33,797 nt of DNA from Alphaproteobacteria bacterium (GTDB lineage Bacteria; Pseudomonadota; Alphaproteobacteria; Acetobacterales; Acetobacteraceae): assembly GCA_026400845.1 (NCBI GenBank), contig JAPLOH010000093.1, forward strand, positions 1 to 33,797. Reading direction: 5' to 3'. A program made the position numbers and the translations under genes. Numbering within the stretch: the stretch's first letter is position 1; each line of letters opens with the position of its first letter. The notes under the pieces were generated by a model that saw only the letters and a program-made list of their open reading frames with translations, was not told the origin of the DNA and ran no database searches. Below are positions 16,409 to 24,607 of this stretch, piece after piece.

Positions 16409-17320
16409 ATGCGCTACGGATACATCGGCCTGGGCAATCTGGGCGGCAAGCTGGCGGCGAGCCTGGTGCGCGCCGGCTTCGACGTCACCGTTTACGACCG
16501 CGACCCCGCGGCGGTCGCGCGTCTCGTCGCGCTCGGCGCCAAGGCGGCAGCCACCCCGCGCGAGGCGGTGACCGGGGCGGACGCGGCGATCACCTGCATG
16601 CCCTCGCCGAAAGTCTCGATGGCCGTGCTCTCCGGCCCCGATGGCGTGCTGGCCGGGCTCGGCCAGGGCGGAATTTGGATCGAGATGTCCACCAACGACC
16701 AGCAGGAAAGCGAACTCCTCGCCGCCCATGCCGAAGCGCATGGCGTGACCATGCTGGAAGCCCCGGTCACCGGCGGCGTGCACCTCGCCGCGTCAGGCGA
16801 AATCACCGTGCTGATCGGCGGCGACGAGGCGATCTTCGAGCGTCATCGCCCGGCCTTCGCGGCGATGGGCGGCAAGATCCTGCACATGGGCCCGCGCGGC
16901 AGTGCGGCGGTGATCAAGGTGATCACCAACATGCTCGCCTTCATCCACCTCGTCGCCGCCGGCGAGGCGCTGATGCTGGCCAAGCGCGGCGGGCTTGACC
17001 TCGCCAAGGCCTTCCACGCCATCAAGGCCAGCTCCGGCAACAGCTTCGTGCACGAAACCGAAAGCCAGCTCGTGCTCAACGGCTCCTACGACATCGCCTT
17101 CACCATGGACCTCGCCTGCAAAGACCTCGGCTTCGCCATGCGCCTCGGCAGCCAGTTCGGTGTGCCGCTGGACCTCGCCGGCATGACCCACCAGACCTTC
17201 ATCCGCGCCCGCGAGGCCTTCGGCGGCGAGGCGTGGTCGACCATGGTGGTGAAACTCCTGGAAGACGCCCTCAAAACGCCCTTGCGCGCCGAAGGCTTCC
17301 CGGCACGGCTGGAGGCTTGA
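16409..17320 (+). CDS. 3-hydroxyisobutyrate/beta-hydroxyacid dehydrogenase family
   Basis: 303 residues, last gene of the operon, starting 3 bases after the enolase-superfamily gene with GGAG ahead of its ATG. The N-terminal Rossmann motif is YIGLGNLGGKLA; the substrate loop reads APVTGGVHLAASG; the catalytic lysine is Lys170 in VIKVITNML. Enzymes of this family oxidise or reduce 3-hydroxyacids such as 3-hydroxyisobutyrate, tartronate semialdehyde or glycerate derivatives. In this setting it may handle the hydroxyacid made by the upstream hydratase and dehydrogenases, but the substrate is open. The protein is intact and of standard length. Confidence 0.94.
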   Translation: MRYGYIGLGNLGGKLAASLVRAGFDVTVYDRDPAAVARLVALGAKAAATPREAVTGADAAITCMPSPKVSMAVLSGPDGVLAGLGQGGIWIEMSTNDQQESELLAAHAEAHGVTMLEAPVTGGVHLAASGEITVLIGGDEAIFERHRPAFAAMGGKILHMGPRGSAAVIKVITNMLAFIHLVAAGEALMLAKRGGLDLAKAFHAIKASSGNSFVHETESQLVLNGSYDIAFTMDLACKDLGFAMRLGSQFGVPLDLAGMTHQTFIRAREAFGGEAWSTMVVKLLEDALKTPLRAEGFPARLEA

Positions 17321-17362
17321 TCCCAACGCCGTGGTCCGCGCGATGTGACGTGCGAAGCGATT

Positions 17363-17542
17363 TCATCGGAACCGGGCTGACGGCCATCGTTTGAGCCAGT
17401 GTTGGACCGGCTGATCGAACCAGCAGGCCAACGCCGCCGCGAACAGCAGCACGGCGGCCAGCAAGGCGGCCAGGACAACGTCGCCGCTGATGCCGGCGGC
17501 CCGTGCACCGAGCAACAAGCGGCCGATGCCGGGCAGCATCAT
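17363..17542 (-). pseudogene. Fragment resembling the C-terminus of an acyltransferase 3 (OafA-type)
   Basis: A 59-residue stretch on the minus strand holds one strongly hydrophobic helix (DVVLAALLAAVLLFAAALAC) followed by WFDQPVQHWLKRW. This is the look of the last helix and tail of acyltransferase-3 membrane enzymes, where 'ERP.Q.WLRR' ends the protein. Nothing matches the rest of such a protein upstream, because hutU's 3' end begins at 17553. I read it as a relic whose 5' part was lost when the hut genes came to lie here. It could also be a short one-helix membrane protein. The rest of 17321-17552 holds nothing else I can name. Confidence 0.4.
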
Positions 17543-17552
17543 CGGCGTGGGT

Positions 17553-19238
17553 CTACAGGATCCCCGGCAGATCGAGCCCGTTCTCCCTGGCGCAGTCGAG
17601 CGCATCGGGGTAGCCGGCGTCGGCGTGGCGCATGACGCCGGTGGCGGGGTCGTTCCACAGTACGCGGGCGATGCGCTTGGCGGCGGCCTGGGTGCCGTCG
17701 CAGACGATGACCATGCCGGCGTGTTGGGAGAACCCCATGCCGACGCCGCCGCCGTGGTGGAGGGAAACCCAAGTGGCGCCAGAGGCGCAGTTGAGCAGGG
17801 CGTTGAGGAGGGGCCAGTCGGAGACGGCGTCCGAGCCGTCGCGCATGGCCTCGGTTTCGCGGTTGGGGGAGGCGACGGAACCGCTATCGAGATGGTCGCG
17901 GCCGATCACGACGGGGGCCTTGAGTTCGCCGGAGGCCACCATTTCATTGAAGGCGAGGCCGAGCCGGTGGCGATCGCCGAGGCCGACCCAGCATATGCGG
18001 GCGGGCAGGCCCTGGAAGTGGATGCGCTTGCGCGCCATGTCCAACCAGTTGTGCAAATGCGCATTGTCCGGAAGGAGTTCCTTCACCTTGGCATCAGTGC
18101 GGTAGATGTCCTCGGGGTCACCCGACAGGGCGGCCCAGCGGAACGGGCCGACGCCGCGGCAGAACAGCGGGCGGATGTAGGCGGGCACGAAGCCGGGGAA
18201 ATCGAAGGCGTCGAGCACGCCCTCCTCCTTGGCACGCTGGCGGATGTTGTTGCCGTAGTCGACGGTGGGGACGCCCATGCGGTGGTATTGCAACATGGCC
18301 TGCACGTGCCCGGCCATGGAGCGCCGGGCGGCGGCCTCCACCGCCTTGGGGTCGCGCTCCCGCCGCTCCTCCCATTCGGCGATGGTCCAGCCTTTCGGCA
18401 GATAGCCGTTGATCGGGTCATGCGCCGAGGTCTGGTCGGTGAGGATATCGGGACGGACGCCGCGGCGCAGGAGTTCGGGGAGGATTTCGGCGGCATTGCC
18501 GAGCAGGCCGACGGAGATCGGCGTGCGGTTGCGGCAGGATTCCTCGATCATCCGCAGTGCCTCGTCCAGATCGGCGGTGTGGCGGTCGAGATAGCCGGTA
18601 CGCAGGCGCATTTCGATGCGGCTGGGCTGGCATTCGATGGCCAGGCACGAAGCGCCGGCCATCACGGCCGCGAGGGGCTGGGCGCCGCCCATGCCGCCGA
18701 GCCCGGCGGTGAGGATCCATTTGCCGGCGAGGCTGCCATCATAGTGCTTGCGCCCGGCCTCGACGAGCTTGCGCCCGGCCTCGACGAAGGTCTCGTATGT
18801 GCCCTGCACGATGCCCTGGGCGCCGATATAGATCCAGGAGCCGGCCGTCATCTGGCCGTACATCATGAGCCCCTTGCGATCGAGCTCGTTGAAATGCTCC
18901 CAGGTCGCCCAGTTCGGCACCAGGTTGGAGTTGGCGATCAGCACGCGCGGCGCGTCTTCATGGGTGCGGAACACGCCGACCGGCTTGCCGGATTGCACCA
19001 GAAGGGTCTCGTCGGCTTCCAGCCGGCGCAACGCATGGGTGATGCGGTCGAAGCTCTCCCAGTCCCGCGCGGCCCGGCCGATGCCGCCATAGACCACGAG
19101 TTCGCCGGGGCGCTCGGCGACGTCGGGGTCGAGGTTGTTCATCAGCATGCGCAGCGGCGCCTCGGTGAGCCAGGATTTGGCCGAGAGCTCGGTGCCGCGG
19201 GCGGCGCGGATGATGCGCATGTTGTCGATACGGGTCAT
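17553..19238 (-). CDS. hutU: Urocanate hydratase
   Basis: Second enzyme of histidine degradation: converts urocanate to imidazolonepropionate with tightly bound NAD+. 561 residues against about 555-560 in relatives. Conserved blocks include [24 protein letters not shown] (328-331) and [10 protein letters not shown], with the active-site cysteine at 416, equivalent to Cys410 of the Pseudomonas enzyme. ATG 19238 gives the normal N-terminus. An in-frame duplication of seven residues ([14 protein letters not shown], 152-165) is present; relatives have one copy. It starts 19 bases after hutH on the same strand, so hutH-hutU is an operon. The hutI, hutG and hutF genes needed to finish the pathway are not in the window. 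Confidence 0.96.
   Translation of the reverse strand: MTRIDNMRIIRAARGTELSAKSWLTEAPLRMLMNNLDPDVAERPGELVVYGGIGRAARDWESFDRITHALRRLEADETLLVQSGKPVGVFRTHEDAPRVLIANSNLVPNWATWEHFNELDRKGLMMYGQMTAGSWIYIGAQGIVQGTYETFVEAGRKLVEAGRKHYDGSLAGKWILTAGLGGMGGAQPLAAVMAGASCLAIECQPSRIEMRLRTGYLDRHTADLDEALRMIEESCRNRTPISVGLLGNAAEILPELLRRGVRPDILTDQTSAHDPINGYLPKGWTIAEWEERRERDPKAVEAAARRSMAGHVQAMLQYHRMGVPTVDYGNNIRQRAKEEGVLDAFDFPGFVPAYIRPLFCRGVGPFRWAALSGDPEDIYRTDAKVKELLPDNAHLHNWLDMARKRIHFQGLPARICWVGLGDRHRLGLAFNEMVASGELKAPVVIGRDHLDSGSVASPNRETEAMRDGSDAVSDWPLLNALLNCASGATWVSLHHGGGVGMGFSQHAGMVIVCDGTQAAAKRIARVLWNDPATGVMRHADAGYPDALDCARENGLDLPGIL
18746..18787. repeat. 21-bp perfect tandem duplication inside hutU
   Basis: Two identical 21-base units, 18746-18766 and 18767-18787, in frame within hutU. 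They add seven residues after the [12 protein letters not shown] segment. The absence of any base difference between the copies suggests a recent slippage or unequal-crossover event. Confidence 0.95.
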
Positions 19239-19257
19239 GCCTGGGTGTTCCTGTGGA

Positions 19258-20796
19258 TCAGCCGACGATCGGCAAGGAGAGGGGGGCAACGGCGGCGGCG
19301 AGCTGGCCGTTGCGCACGAGAGCTGTGGCGGCCGCCATGTCGGGCGACATGTGGCGGTCCTCGTCGAGGTGGGGGACGATGCCGCGCAGCAGCGCGCGGG
19401 CGGCTTCCAGCGGCGGCGAGGAGCGCAATGGCGCGTGAAAATCGCAGGCCTGGGCGGTCACCAGCAATTCGATGCCGAGCACCGCGCCGGTATTGGCCGC
19501 CATCTCCAGCAGCCGCCGCGCGCCATGGGCGGCCATCGAGACATGGTCCTCCTGGTTGGCGGAAGTCGGGATGCTGTCCACGCTCGCCGGCGTCGCGCGC
19601 TGCTTGTTCTCGGAAACCAGGGCGGCGGCGGTGACCTGCGGCATCATGAAGCCGGAGTTGAGGCCGGGGCGCGGGGTGAGAAAGGCGGGCAGGCCGGAGA
19701 GCGCGGGGTCGATCAGCATGGCGATGCGACGCTCCGCCAGCGAGCCGATTTCGCACAGCGCGAGCGCGATCATGTCGGCGGCGAAGGCGACGGGCTCGGC
19801 GTGGAAATTGCCGCCGGAGAGCGCCTCGCCGCCATCGGCGGTGGGGAAAATCAGTGGGTTGTCGGTCACCCCCGCCGCCTCGGTCTCCAGCGTCGCGGCG
19901 GCCTGGCGCAGCAGGGTGAGCACCGCGCCCATCACCTGGGGCTGGCAGCGCAGGCAATACGGATCCTGCACCCGCTCATCGCCGACGAGGTGGGAGGCGC
20001 GGATGGCGCTGCCCGCCATCAGGGTGCGCAACGTGGCGGCGACCTCGATCTGGCCCTGGTGGCGGCGCAGCGCGTGGATGCGCGGGTCGAACGGCGTGTC
20101 GGAGCCGCGGGCGGCATCGGTGGCGAGCGCGCCGGTGACCAAAGCGGATTGCAACAGCCGCTCCGCCTCGAACAGCCCGGCCAGGGCATAGGCGGTGGAG
20201 AATTGCGTGCCGTTGAGCAGCGCCAGCCCCTCCTTCGGGCCGAGCACCACGGGCGCCATCCCATGCGCGGCCAGCGCCTCGGCGGCGGGGCGGATCACGC
20301 CGCCATCGATGATGTCGCCCACCCCCATCATCGCCGCCACCATATGGGCGAGCGGCGCGAGATCGCCCGAGGCGCCGACCGAGCCCTGGCCGGGCACCAC
20401 CGGGATCAACCCGCGCTGCAACATGGTCTCCAGCATCGCGAGAGTCGCGGGTGCGATGCCGGATGCGCCCTGCGCGAGGCTCGCCAGCTTCAGCGCCATC
20501 ATCAACCGCGCCACCTCCACCGGCATGGGCGCGCCGACACCAACGGCGTGGGAGAGCACGATGTTGCGCTGAAGCGCGGCGAGATCGGCGTCACCGATGC
20601 GGATGGAGGCGAGTTTCCCGAAGCCGGTGTTGATCCCGTAGACCGGCTCGCCGCGCGCCAGGATACCCGCGATCGCCGCAGCCCCCGCAGCGACGCCGGG
20701 CGCGCAAGCTGGGTCAAGCGCCGGAGTAGCGCCGCGCCATATCGCGCGCCAGTCGTCGAGCGTGGTCTGTCCCGGCCGCAGCGTGCGCTGGCGCAT
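19258..20796 (-). CDS. hutH: Histidine ammonia-lyase
   Basis: Removes ammonia from histidine to give urocanate. 512 residues, standard length. The self-formed MIO cofactor comes from Ala142-Ser143-Gly144 in [14 protein letters not shown], at the same numbering as the Pseudomonas enzyme; the histidine-ammonia-lyase blocks [18 protein letters not shown] and NQEDHVSM are present. The family also holds phenylalanine and tyrosine lyases and ergothionase, but the hutU partner next door settles the call. ATG 20796 has GGGGGA 8 bases upstream; a longer in-frame reading reaches into the monooxygenase relic and is rejected. First gene of hutH-hutU. Confidence 0.96.
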   Translation of the reverse strand: MRQRTLRPGQTTLDDWRAIWRGATPALDPACAPGVAAGAAAIAGILARGEPVYGINTGFGKLASIRIGDADLAALQRNIVLSHAVGVGAPMPVEVARLMMALKLASLAQGASGIAPATLAMLETMLQRGLIPVVPGQGSVGASGDLAPLAHMVAAMMGVGDIIDGGVIRPAAEALAAHGMAPVVLGPKEGLALLNGTQFSTAYALAGLFEAERLLQSALVTGALATDAARGSDTPFDPRIHALRRHQGQIEVAATLRTLMAGSAIRASHLVGDERVQDPYCLRCQPQVMGAVLTLLRQAAATLETEAAGVTDNPLIFPTADGGEALSGGNFHAEPVAFAADMIALALCEIGSLAERRIAMLIDPALSGLPAFLTPRPGLNSGFMMPQVTAAALVSENKQRATPASVDSIPTSANQEDHVSMAAHGARRLLEMAANTGAVLGIELLVTAQACDFHAPLRSSPPLEAARALLRGIVPHLDEDRHMSPDMAAATALVRNGQLAAAVAPLSLPIVG

Positions 20797-20840
20797 GTTC
20801 TGTCCCCCTGTGCGGGGCCAGTATAGCGGCGGCGGGGCGC

Positions 20841-22426
20841 TCAGGTCAGCACAAGATCGGGGTAGCCCTTGGCCGCCACCTCGTCGCACCAGGCGCGATA
20901 GGCCGGCGCGCTGCCGCTGTAGCGGGCGATGATGCGGGTGGTCTTGCCCTCGACGTTGCTGTTCACCCCGGTGAACCAGGAATCCACCTCGTTGGACAGC
21001 AGCCCGGCGCCGATCGCGCGCACATGGCTGGTCCATTTCGCCACCGCCTCCGGCCGCGGATCGGCGTAGGTGAGGCCCTGCGCCTGCATATGGCCGAGCA
21101 GCCCGGTCACCCAATCCACGTTGTATTCGATGCTGCGGGGGATGTTGCCGAGCGCGGTATGCGGGCCCATCAGCATCATCATGTTGGGGAAGCCCTCCAC
21201 CAGCACGCCCATGAAGGTCTGCGGCCCTTCGGCCCAGGCGTCCCGCAGCGTGCGGCCGCCCTCGCCCTGGAAGTCGATCCGCTCGAAGGCGCCGGTGATC
21301 GCCATGAAGCCGGTGGCGTAAATGATGATGTCGAACTCGAACGCGCGGTCCGTGGTGCGCAGCCCCGCCTCGGTGATGCGCTCGATCGGCGTCGCCTTGA
21401 TGTCGACCAGCTCGACATTGGGCTGGTTGTAGACCTCGTAGTAGCGCGTCTCGAGCGGCACGCGGCGGGTGCCGAAGCCGTGGTTGGTGGGGATCAGCTT
21501 CTCGGCGGTGGCCTGGTCCTTCACCCGCTCGCGGATTTTGCGGGCGACGAAGGCGGTGATTTCGGCATTGGCCTGGGGGTCGGTGAGGATGTCGCGGAAA
21601 TTGCCCTGCCAGATGCCGAAGCCGCGCGCGGCGTAAGAACGCCTCGCGCTCCTCCGCCGTCACCTCGAAGGTGCCCCGCGGGTCCGGCGTGTGGAGGAAG
21701 CAGGCGAAGGTCTCCTGGCAGCGGGCGAACATCGCGGGGTAGTTGGCCTTGATTTCGCGCTGCGTCTCGGAGTCGATAGCGCCGTTGTGCAGCGGCGCGC
21801 ACCAGTTGGGGGTGCGCTGGAACACGGTGAGATGCGCCGCGGTTTTCGCGACCTCCTGGATGGTCTGCACCCCCGAGGAGCCGGTGCCGATGACGGCGAC
21901 GCGCTTGCCGGTGAAATCGACCGGCTGCTTCGGCCAGTGCGCGGTGTGGCAGGCCAGGCCCGCCGCTGACGGGCGGCATGGTCGGTGCCGAGAGCGGGCC
22001 GATCGCGGTGACGAGGAAGCGGGCGCGGCTGGCGGCGCCGCTTTCCAGCGTGATGGTCCAGGCCTGCGCGGCGTCATCGAATTGCGCGGCGCGGACACGG
22101 GCGTGGAAGGTGATGTCGCGCTTGAGATCGAACGTGTCGGCGACATGGTTGATGTAGCGCTCGGTCTCCGGCTGCGAGGCGAAATGCTCCGACCAGTTCC
22201 ACTCGCGCAGCACCTCCTCGGAGAAGGAGTAGCCGTAGGAATAGCTCTCCGAATCGAAGCGGGCGCCGGGATAGCGGTTCCAGTACCAGGTGCCGCCGAC
22301 GCCGCTGCCGGCCTCGAAGATATGCGCCTTCAGCCCCAGCGCGCGCAGCCGATGCAACTGGTAGAGGCCCGACATGCCGGCGCCGATGATGATGACGTCG
22401 TAGTCGAGGCCGGGCGTGGTGGACAT
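20841..22426 (-). pseudogene. Baeyer-Villiger-type flavin monooxygenase, two frameshifts
   Basis: Would be a flavoprotein monooxygenase that inserts oxygen next to a ketone using NADPH. N-terminal FAD motif YDVIIIGAGMSGLYQ and [16 protein letters not shown] are intact from ATG 22426; the second Rossmann motif [12 protein letters not shown] and the fingerprint tail HTAHWP are readable. The frame changes twice. At about 21955-21975 it jumps just before the fingerprint, consistent with a loss of roughly 14 or 17 bases that also takes the fingerprint's first Phe. At about 21635 GCGTTCTTACGCC has one T too many; GCGTTCTACGCC restores the family sequence [18 protein letters not shown]. The C-terminal part runs to 20841. 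Two independent indels point to a real pseudogene. Confidence 0.86.
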
Positions 22427-22452
22427 CGTTGGGGTCTCCCTCGGGGCGAGAT

Positions 22453-23205
22453 TTAGTGGAACACCCGTCCGGCGTCGATGACGATGGTCTGGCCGGTCAT
22501 CGTCTCGGTGCGGCACATCGTCACCACCATGTCGGCGCAGTCGTCCTTGTCCGCGGCCTTCTTCAGCAGGGAGGTGGCGGCCGAGCGCTCGACCTGCTCG
22601 GCGCGCAGATTGGCGGTCGCCCGCGTGCCCTCCAGCAGCCCGGGCGCCACGCAGTTGACCAGGGTTTCCGGCGCCATCGCGACGGCCATGCAGCGCGTCA
22701 GATGGATCAGCCCGGCCTTGGACACCGCATAGGCGATGGAGGAGCCGGTGGGGGTGAGCCCGGCGACCGAGGAGATGTTGACGATGCGGCCGCGCCCCTG
22801 CGCCTTCATCACCGGCGCTACCGCCTTCATCAGCCGCATCGGGCCGGTGAGGTTGATCGCCATGATCTTGTCCCACAGCGCGTCCGTCATGTCGTCGAGC
22901 TCGGGGAAGGGGATCGCCTTGTTGAACGCTGCGTCGTTGACGAGAATGTCGATCCGCCCGAAATGCGCCGTCACCGCGGCGACCAGGGCATCGACGGCGC
23001 CGGGGGCAGCGATGTCGCAGGCGAAGGCGGCGGCCTGCACGCCATGCTCGGCGGCGAGTGTGGCGGCAACGCCCTCCGCCTGCTCGCGGCTTTGCGCGTA
23101 GACCACGGCGATATGCGCGCCTTCGCGGGCCAGCGCGTGGCAGATGCGCTGCCCGAGCCCGCCATTCCCGCCGGTGACCAGTGCGACGCTTCCCTTGATG
23201 TTCAT
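22453..23205 (-). CDS. Short-chain dehydrogenase/reductase
   Basis: 250 residues, classical SDR. NAD(P) loop TGGNGGLG at 11-18, catalytic Asn118, Ser146, Tyr159 and Lys163 (SSVAG, YAVSK). The DAA after ILVN replaces the more usual NAG. ATG 23205 has AAGGGAGA upstream and gives the standard N-terminus; a longer reading to 23232 has no support. The gene stands 26 bases upstream of the monooxygenase relic on the same strand, so the pair was probably an alcohol-to-ketone-to-ester module: the dehydrogenase would make the ketone that the monooxygenase oxidised. With the partner broken, its present role is unclear. Confidence 0.92.
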   Translation of the reverse strand: MNIKGSVALVTGGNGGLGQRICHALAREGAHIAVVYAQSREQAEGVAATLAAEHGVQAAAFACDIAAPGAVDALVAAVTAHFGRIDILVNDAAFNKAIPFPELDDMTDALWDKIMAINLTGPMRLMKAVAPVMKAQGRGRIVNISSVAGLTPTGSSIAYAVSKAGLIHLTRCMAVAMAPETLVNCVAPGLLEGTRATANLRAEQVERSAATSLLKKAADKDDCADMVVTMCRTETMTGQTIVIDAGRVFH

Positions 23206-23610
23206 TTGAGATCTCCCTTTATGCCGCAGCAAGCGGCTCTCTTGTGAAAAACAGTCTCCGCCCGGCTGCGGGCCGCGTGATCAGGTGGTTTTGTTGTTGT
23301 GTCGGAGCCCCGAGGATATCCCATTCCTGCTTCCTTGCGGTCGACAGCAAGGTTTTTGATGTCTGTCCGGTATTCTGTTCCATCCGTTGATCTGAACACA
23401 GAGGAGATTTTCCGGCGGAGTTTGACCATCTGAACATCTGCCGATCGATCTCATCGCTCCGTCCGAACAAGCGCATGCTCGGCATCATCAATTCGGCATC
23501 CTGTTCGACGCATCGATGCCCAGGAAAACCAGGAGCGGCCACGACTTGCAACCAGTCTCTGGATCGTGGTCGGGATGGTGGCCTAAACGAGCGTCACGTC
23601 AGGCATTCCT
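23206..23610. other. 405-base intergenic stretch, no gene recognised
   Basis: The stretch is less GC-rich than its neighbours and separates the ankyrin gene's stop from the SDR gene's start, both leftward. A minus-strand reading frame at 23219-23551 has no recognisable motif and no good start signal. Small inverted repeats occur (GCCGC-GCGGC at 23223-23237; CCTTGC-GCAAGG at 23333-23352 followed by TTTTT on the plus strand), but the latter points the wrong way for the flanking genes. The SDR promoter should lie in its left part. Confidence 0.5.
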
Positions 23611-24291
23611 TCATCTACCCCCGGCCGCCCGGATCATCGCCGCGATCTCGGCCTGCCCGCGCGCGAGCGCATGCGCCAGTGGAGTCACCCCATGCCCGTC
23701 CGCGAGGTTCGGGTCGGCTCCTGCCGCCAGCACCATCCGCGCCACCTCCTGATGCTGCTTGCCGCCATCGCCGAGGAGAACGATCTCAAGCAGACAGGTC
23801 CAGCCGAGACGATTGATGTGATCAACCGGGATCGGCGTGTTCAACAGCAGTCGCACGGTCTCGACATGGCCGCGTTCGCAGGCCGGGATCAACGCATTGC
23901 CGCCGAACCGGTTGCGGATGCTCAGATCCGGTCCGCGCGGCAGCATTGCCGCCAGTATCGCAGTTCGCCCAGCCGCGCCGGCCAGCAACCAGGGTGTGTC
24001 CTGGTTAACCGCCTGCACGTTCGGGCTGGCTCCAGCATCGAGCAGAGCCCGAGCCACCTCAACCCGCCCTGCCTCGACGGCCAGGAGAAGCGCCGTCTGC
24101 CCCTCGGCGTCCACGGCGTCCACCTCGGTTCCCGCGGCGAGCAATGCACTTACCTCGCCAACCTGCCCCGCCGCCGCCGCAACCCGCAGCCGCGCCGACT
24201 GATCTTCCTGTCCCATTGTCCCGGTTCCCAAGGCCACGAGCAGGCCCACAACGAGGCCGCCCCGCCATCTCGTGCCGCTACAGCCTCGCAT
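23611..24291 (-). CDS. Exported ankyrin-repeat protein
   Basis: 226 residues. An N-terminal signal peptide (MRGCSGTRWRGGLVVGLLVA, cleavage near GTGTMGQ) is followed by about five ankyrin repeats: 64-95, 98-130, 131-162, 163-200 and 201-226, with the typical ALLDAGASPN and LLAAGADPN loops. Such proteins bind partner proteins in the periplasm; the partner is not known. The region GGNALIPACERGHVETVRLLL resembles a family seen in many proteobacteria. I chose ATG 24291 rather than 24324, because the residues between them (MTGRYRGPGK) match a transposase and belong to the relic described next. The stop is at 23611; the next gene leftward is 405 bases away, so it is probably transcribed alone. Confidence 0.82.
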   Translation of the reverse strand: MRGCSGTRWRGGLVVGLLVALGTGTMGQEDQSARLRVAAAAGQVGEVSALLAAGTEVDAVDAEGQTALLLAVEAGRVEVARALLDAGASPNVQAVNQDTPWLLAGAAGRTAILAAMLPRGPDLSIRNRFGGNALIPACERGHVETVRLLLNTPIPVDHINRLGWTCLLEIVLLGDGGKQHQEVARMVLAAGADPNLADGHGVTPLAHALARGQAEIAAMIRAAGGR

Positions 24292-24294
24292 AAC

Positions 24295-24416
24295 CTTGCC
24301 CGGCCCGCGGTATCTGCCAGTCATCGCGCGCAAATCCAACCCCGCGACCGCCGCGCGTCCACCGCCGGCGGCGTCGGGAAGCCGGTCTCGCGGTCGATCA
24401 GGCGGAAGTGGTTCAT
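24295..24416 (-). mobile_element. IS1182-family transposase N-terminal relic
   Basis: Two minus-strand peptides in different frames look like pieces of an IS1182-type transposase: MNHFRLIDRETGFP at 24416 and GLDLRAMTGRYRGPG at about 24342-24298. In intact relatives the blocks are separated by some 20 residues; here they almost touch, so an internal deletion and a frame change are inferred. No C-terminal catalytic part, terminal repeats or target duplication could be seen. The relic ends where the ankyrin gene begins. Confidence 0.5.
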
Positions 24417-24506
24417 GCGACTGCTGTCCGGGCGAGGAAAGGGCGGAGCTTCGCGTAGATTCTATCGCCTGTTGACACCTCGCATCAGGTCCGAGAGGCC
24501 GCCAGG

Positions 24507-24520
24507 TCAGTTTAAACTGA
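24507..24520. other. 14-bp perfect palindrome upstream of the transposase relic
   Basis: TCAGTTTAAACTGA reads the same on both strands. It lies about 90 bases upstream of the transposase relic's start and within a gap (24417-24583) with no gene. It might be a leftover of an insertion-sequence end or target palindrome, or an operator. Only one copy was seen. Confidence 0.4.
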
Positions 24521-24571
24521 TCTCGCAACGGGTTCGAGTGTTTCAGCAGGGCAATCGGGTCAATGGCCTTT

Positions 24572-24607
24572 GTTGCTTTTTTTTCAAAGAGAAGCGCTCG
24601 CTTCCCT
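24572..24607 (-). repeat. Degenerate half copy of the A/T-rich palindromic repeat
   Basis: On the minus strand, AAGCGAGCGCTTCTCTTTGA and the following A-run match one arm of the full repeats at 27381-27505 and 32028-32161. The central GC hairpin and other arm are missing. The hairpin GCTTTTTTTTCAAAGAGAAGC is at 24575-24595. The ada stop codon lies inside it, so the last residues of that protein are written by the repeat. Confidence 0.7.

Noticed and set aside
15068-16783. Long antisense reading frame (571 codons) on the minus strand
   Set aside because: It lies opposite the alcohol dehydrogenase, enolase-superfamily and hydroxyacid dehydrogenase genes, all with clear motifs. Its composition (Arg, Ala, Gly, His, Asp-rich) is the usual shadow of GC-rich coding DNA.
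17490-19634. Plus-strand reading frame of 714 codons
   Set aside because: It runs opposite hutU and hutH, both unmistakable; no motif of its own.
19258-20796. Ergothionase or phenylalanine ammonia-lyase instead of HutH
   Set aside because: The MIO triad and the histidine-lyase-type blocks are present and hutU is 19 bases downstream.
20797-22146. N-terminal extension of HutH to 22146
   Set aside because: This part reads the middle segment of the broken monooxygenase and then noise. HutH numbering from ATG 20796 puts the MIO triad at 142-144, as in characterised enzymes.
23333-23357. Intrinsic terminator (CCTTGC-GCAAGG stem then TTTTT)
   Set aside because: Only a 6-bp stem with an 8-base loop, and it points rightward where no rightward gene precedes it.
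23219-23551. Possible small gene on the minus strand (110 codons)
   Set aside because: No recognisable motif, no good ribosome-binding site, and composition unlike the neighbouring genes.
24472-24477. TTGACA as a -35 promoter box
   Set aside because: No -10 hexamer at proper spacing follows, and no rightward gene starts nearby.
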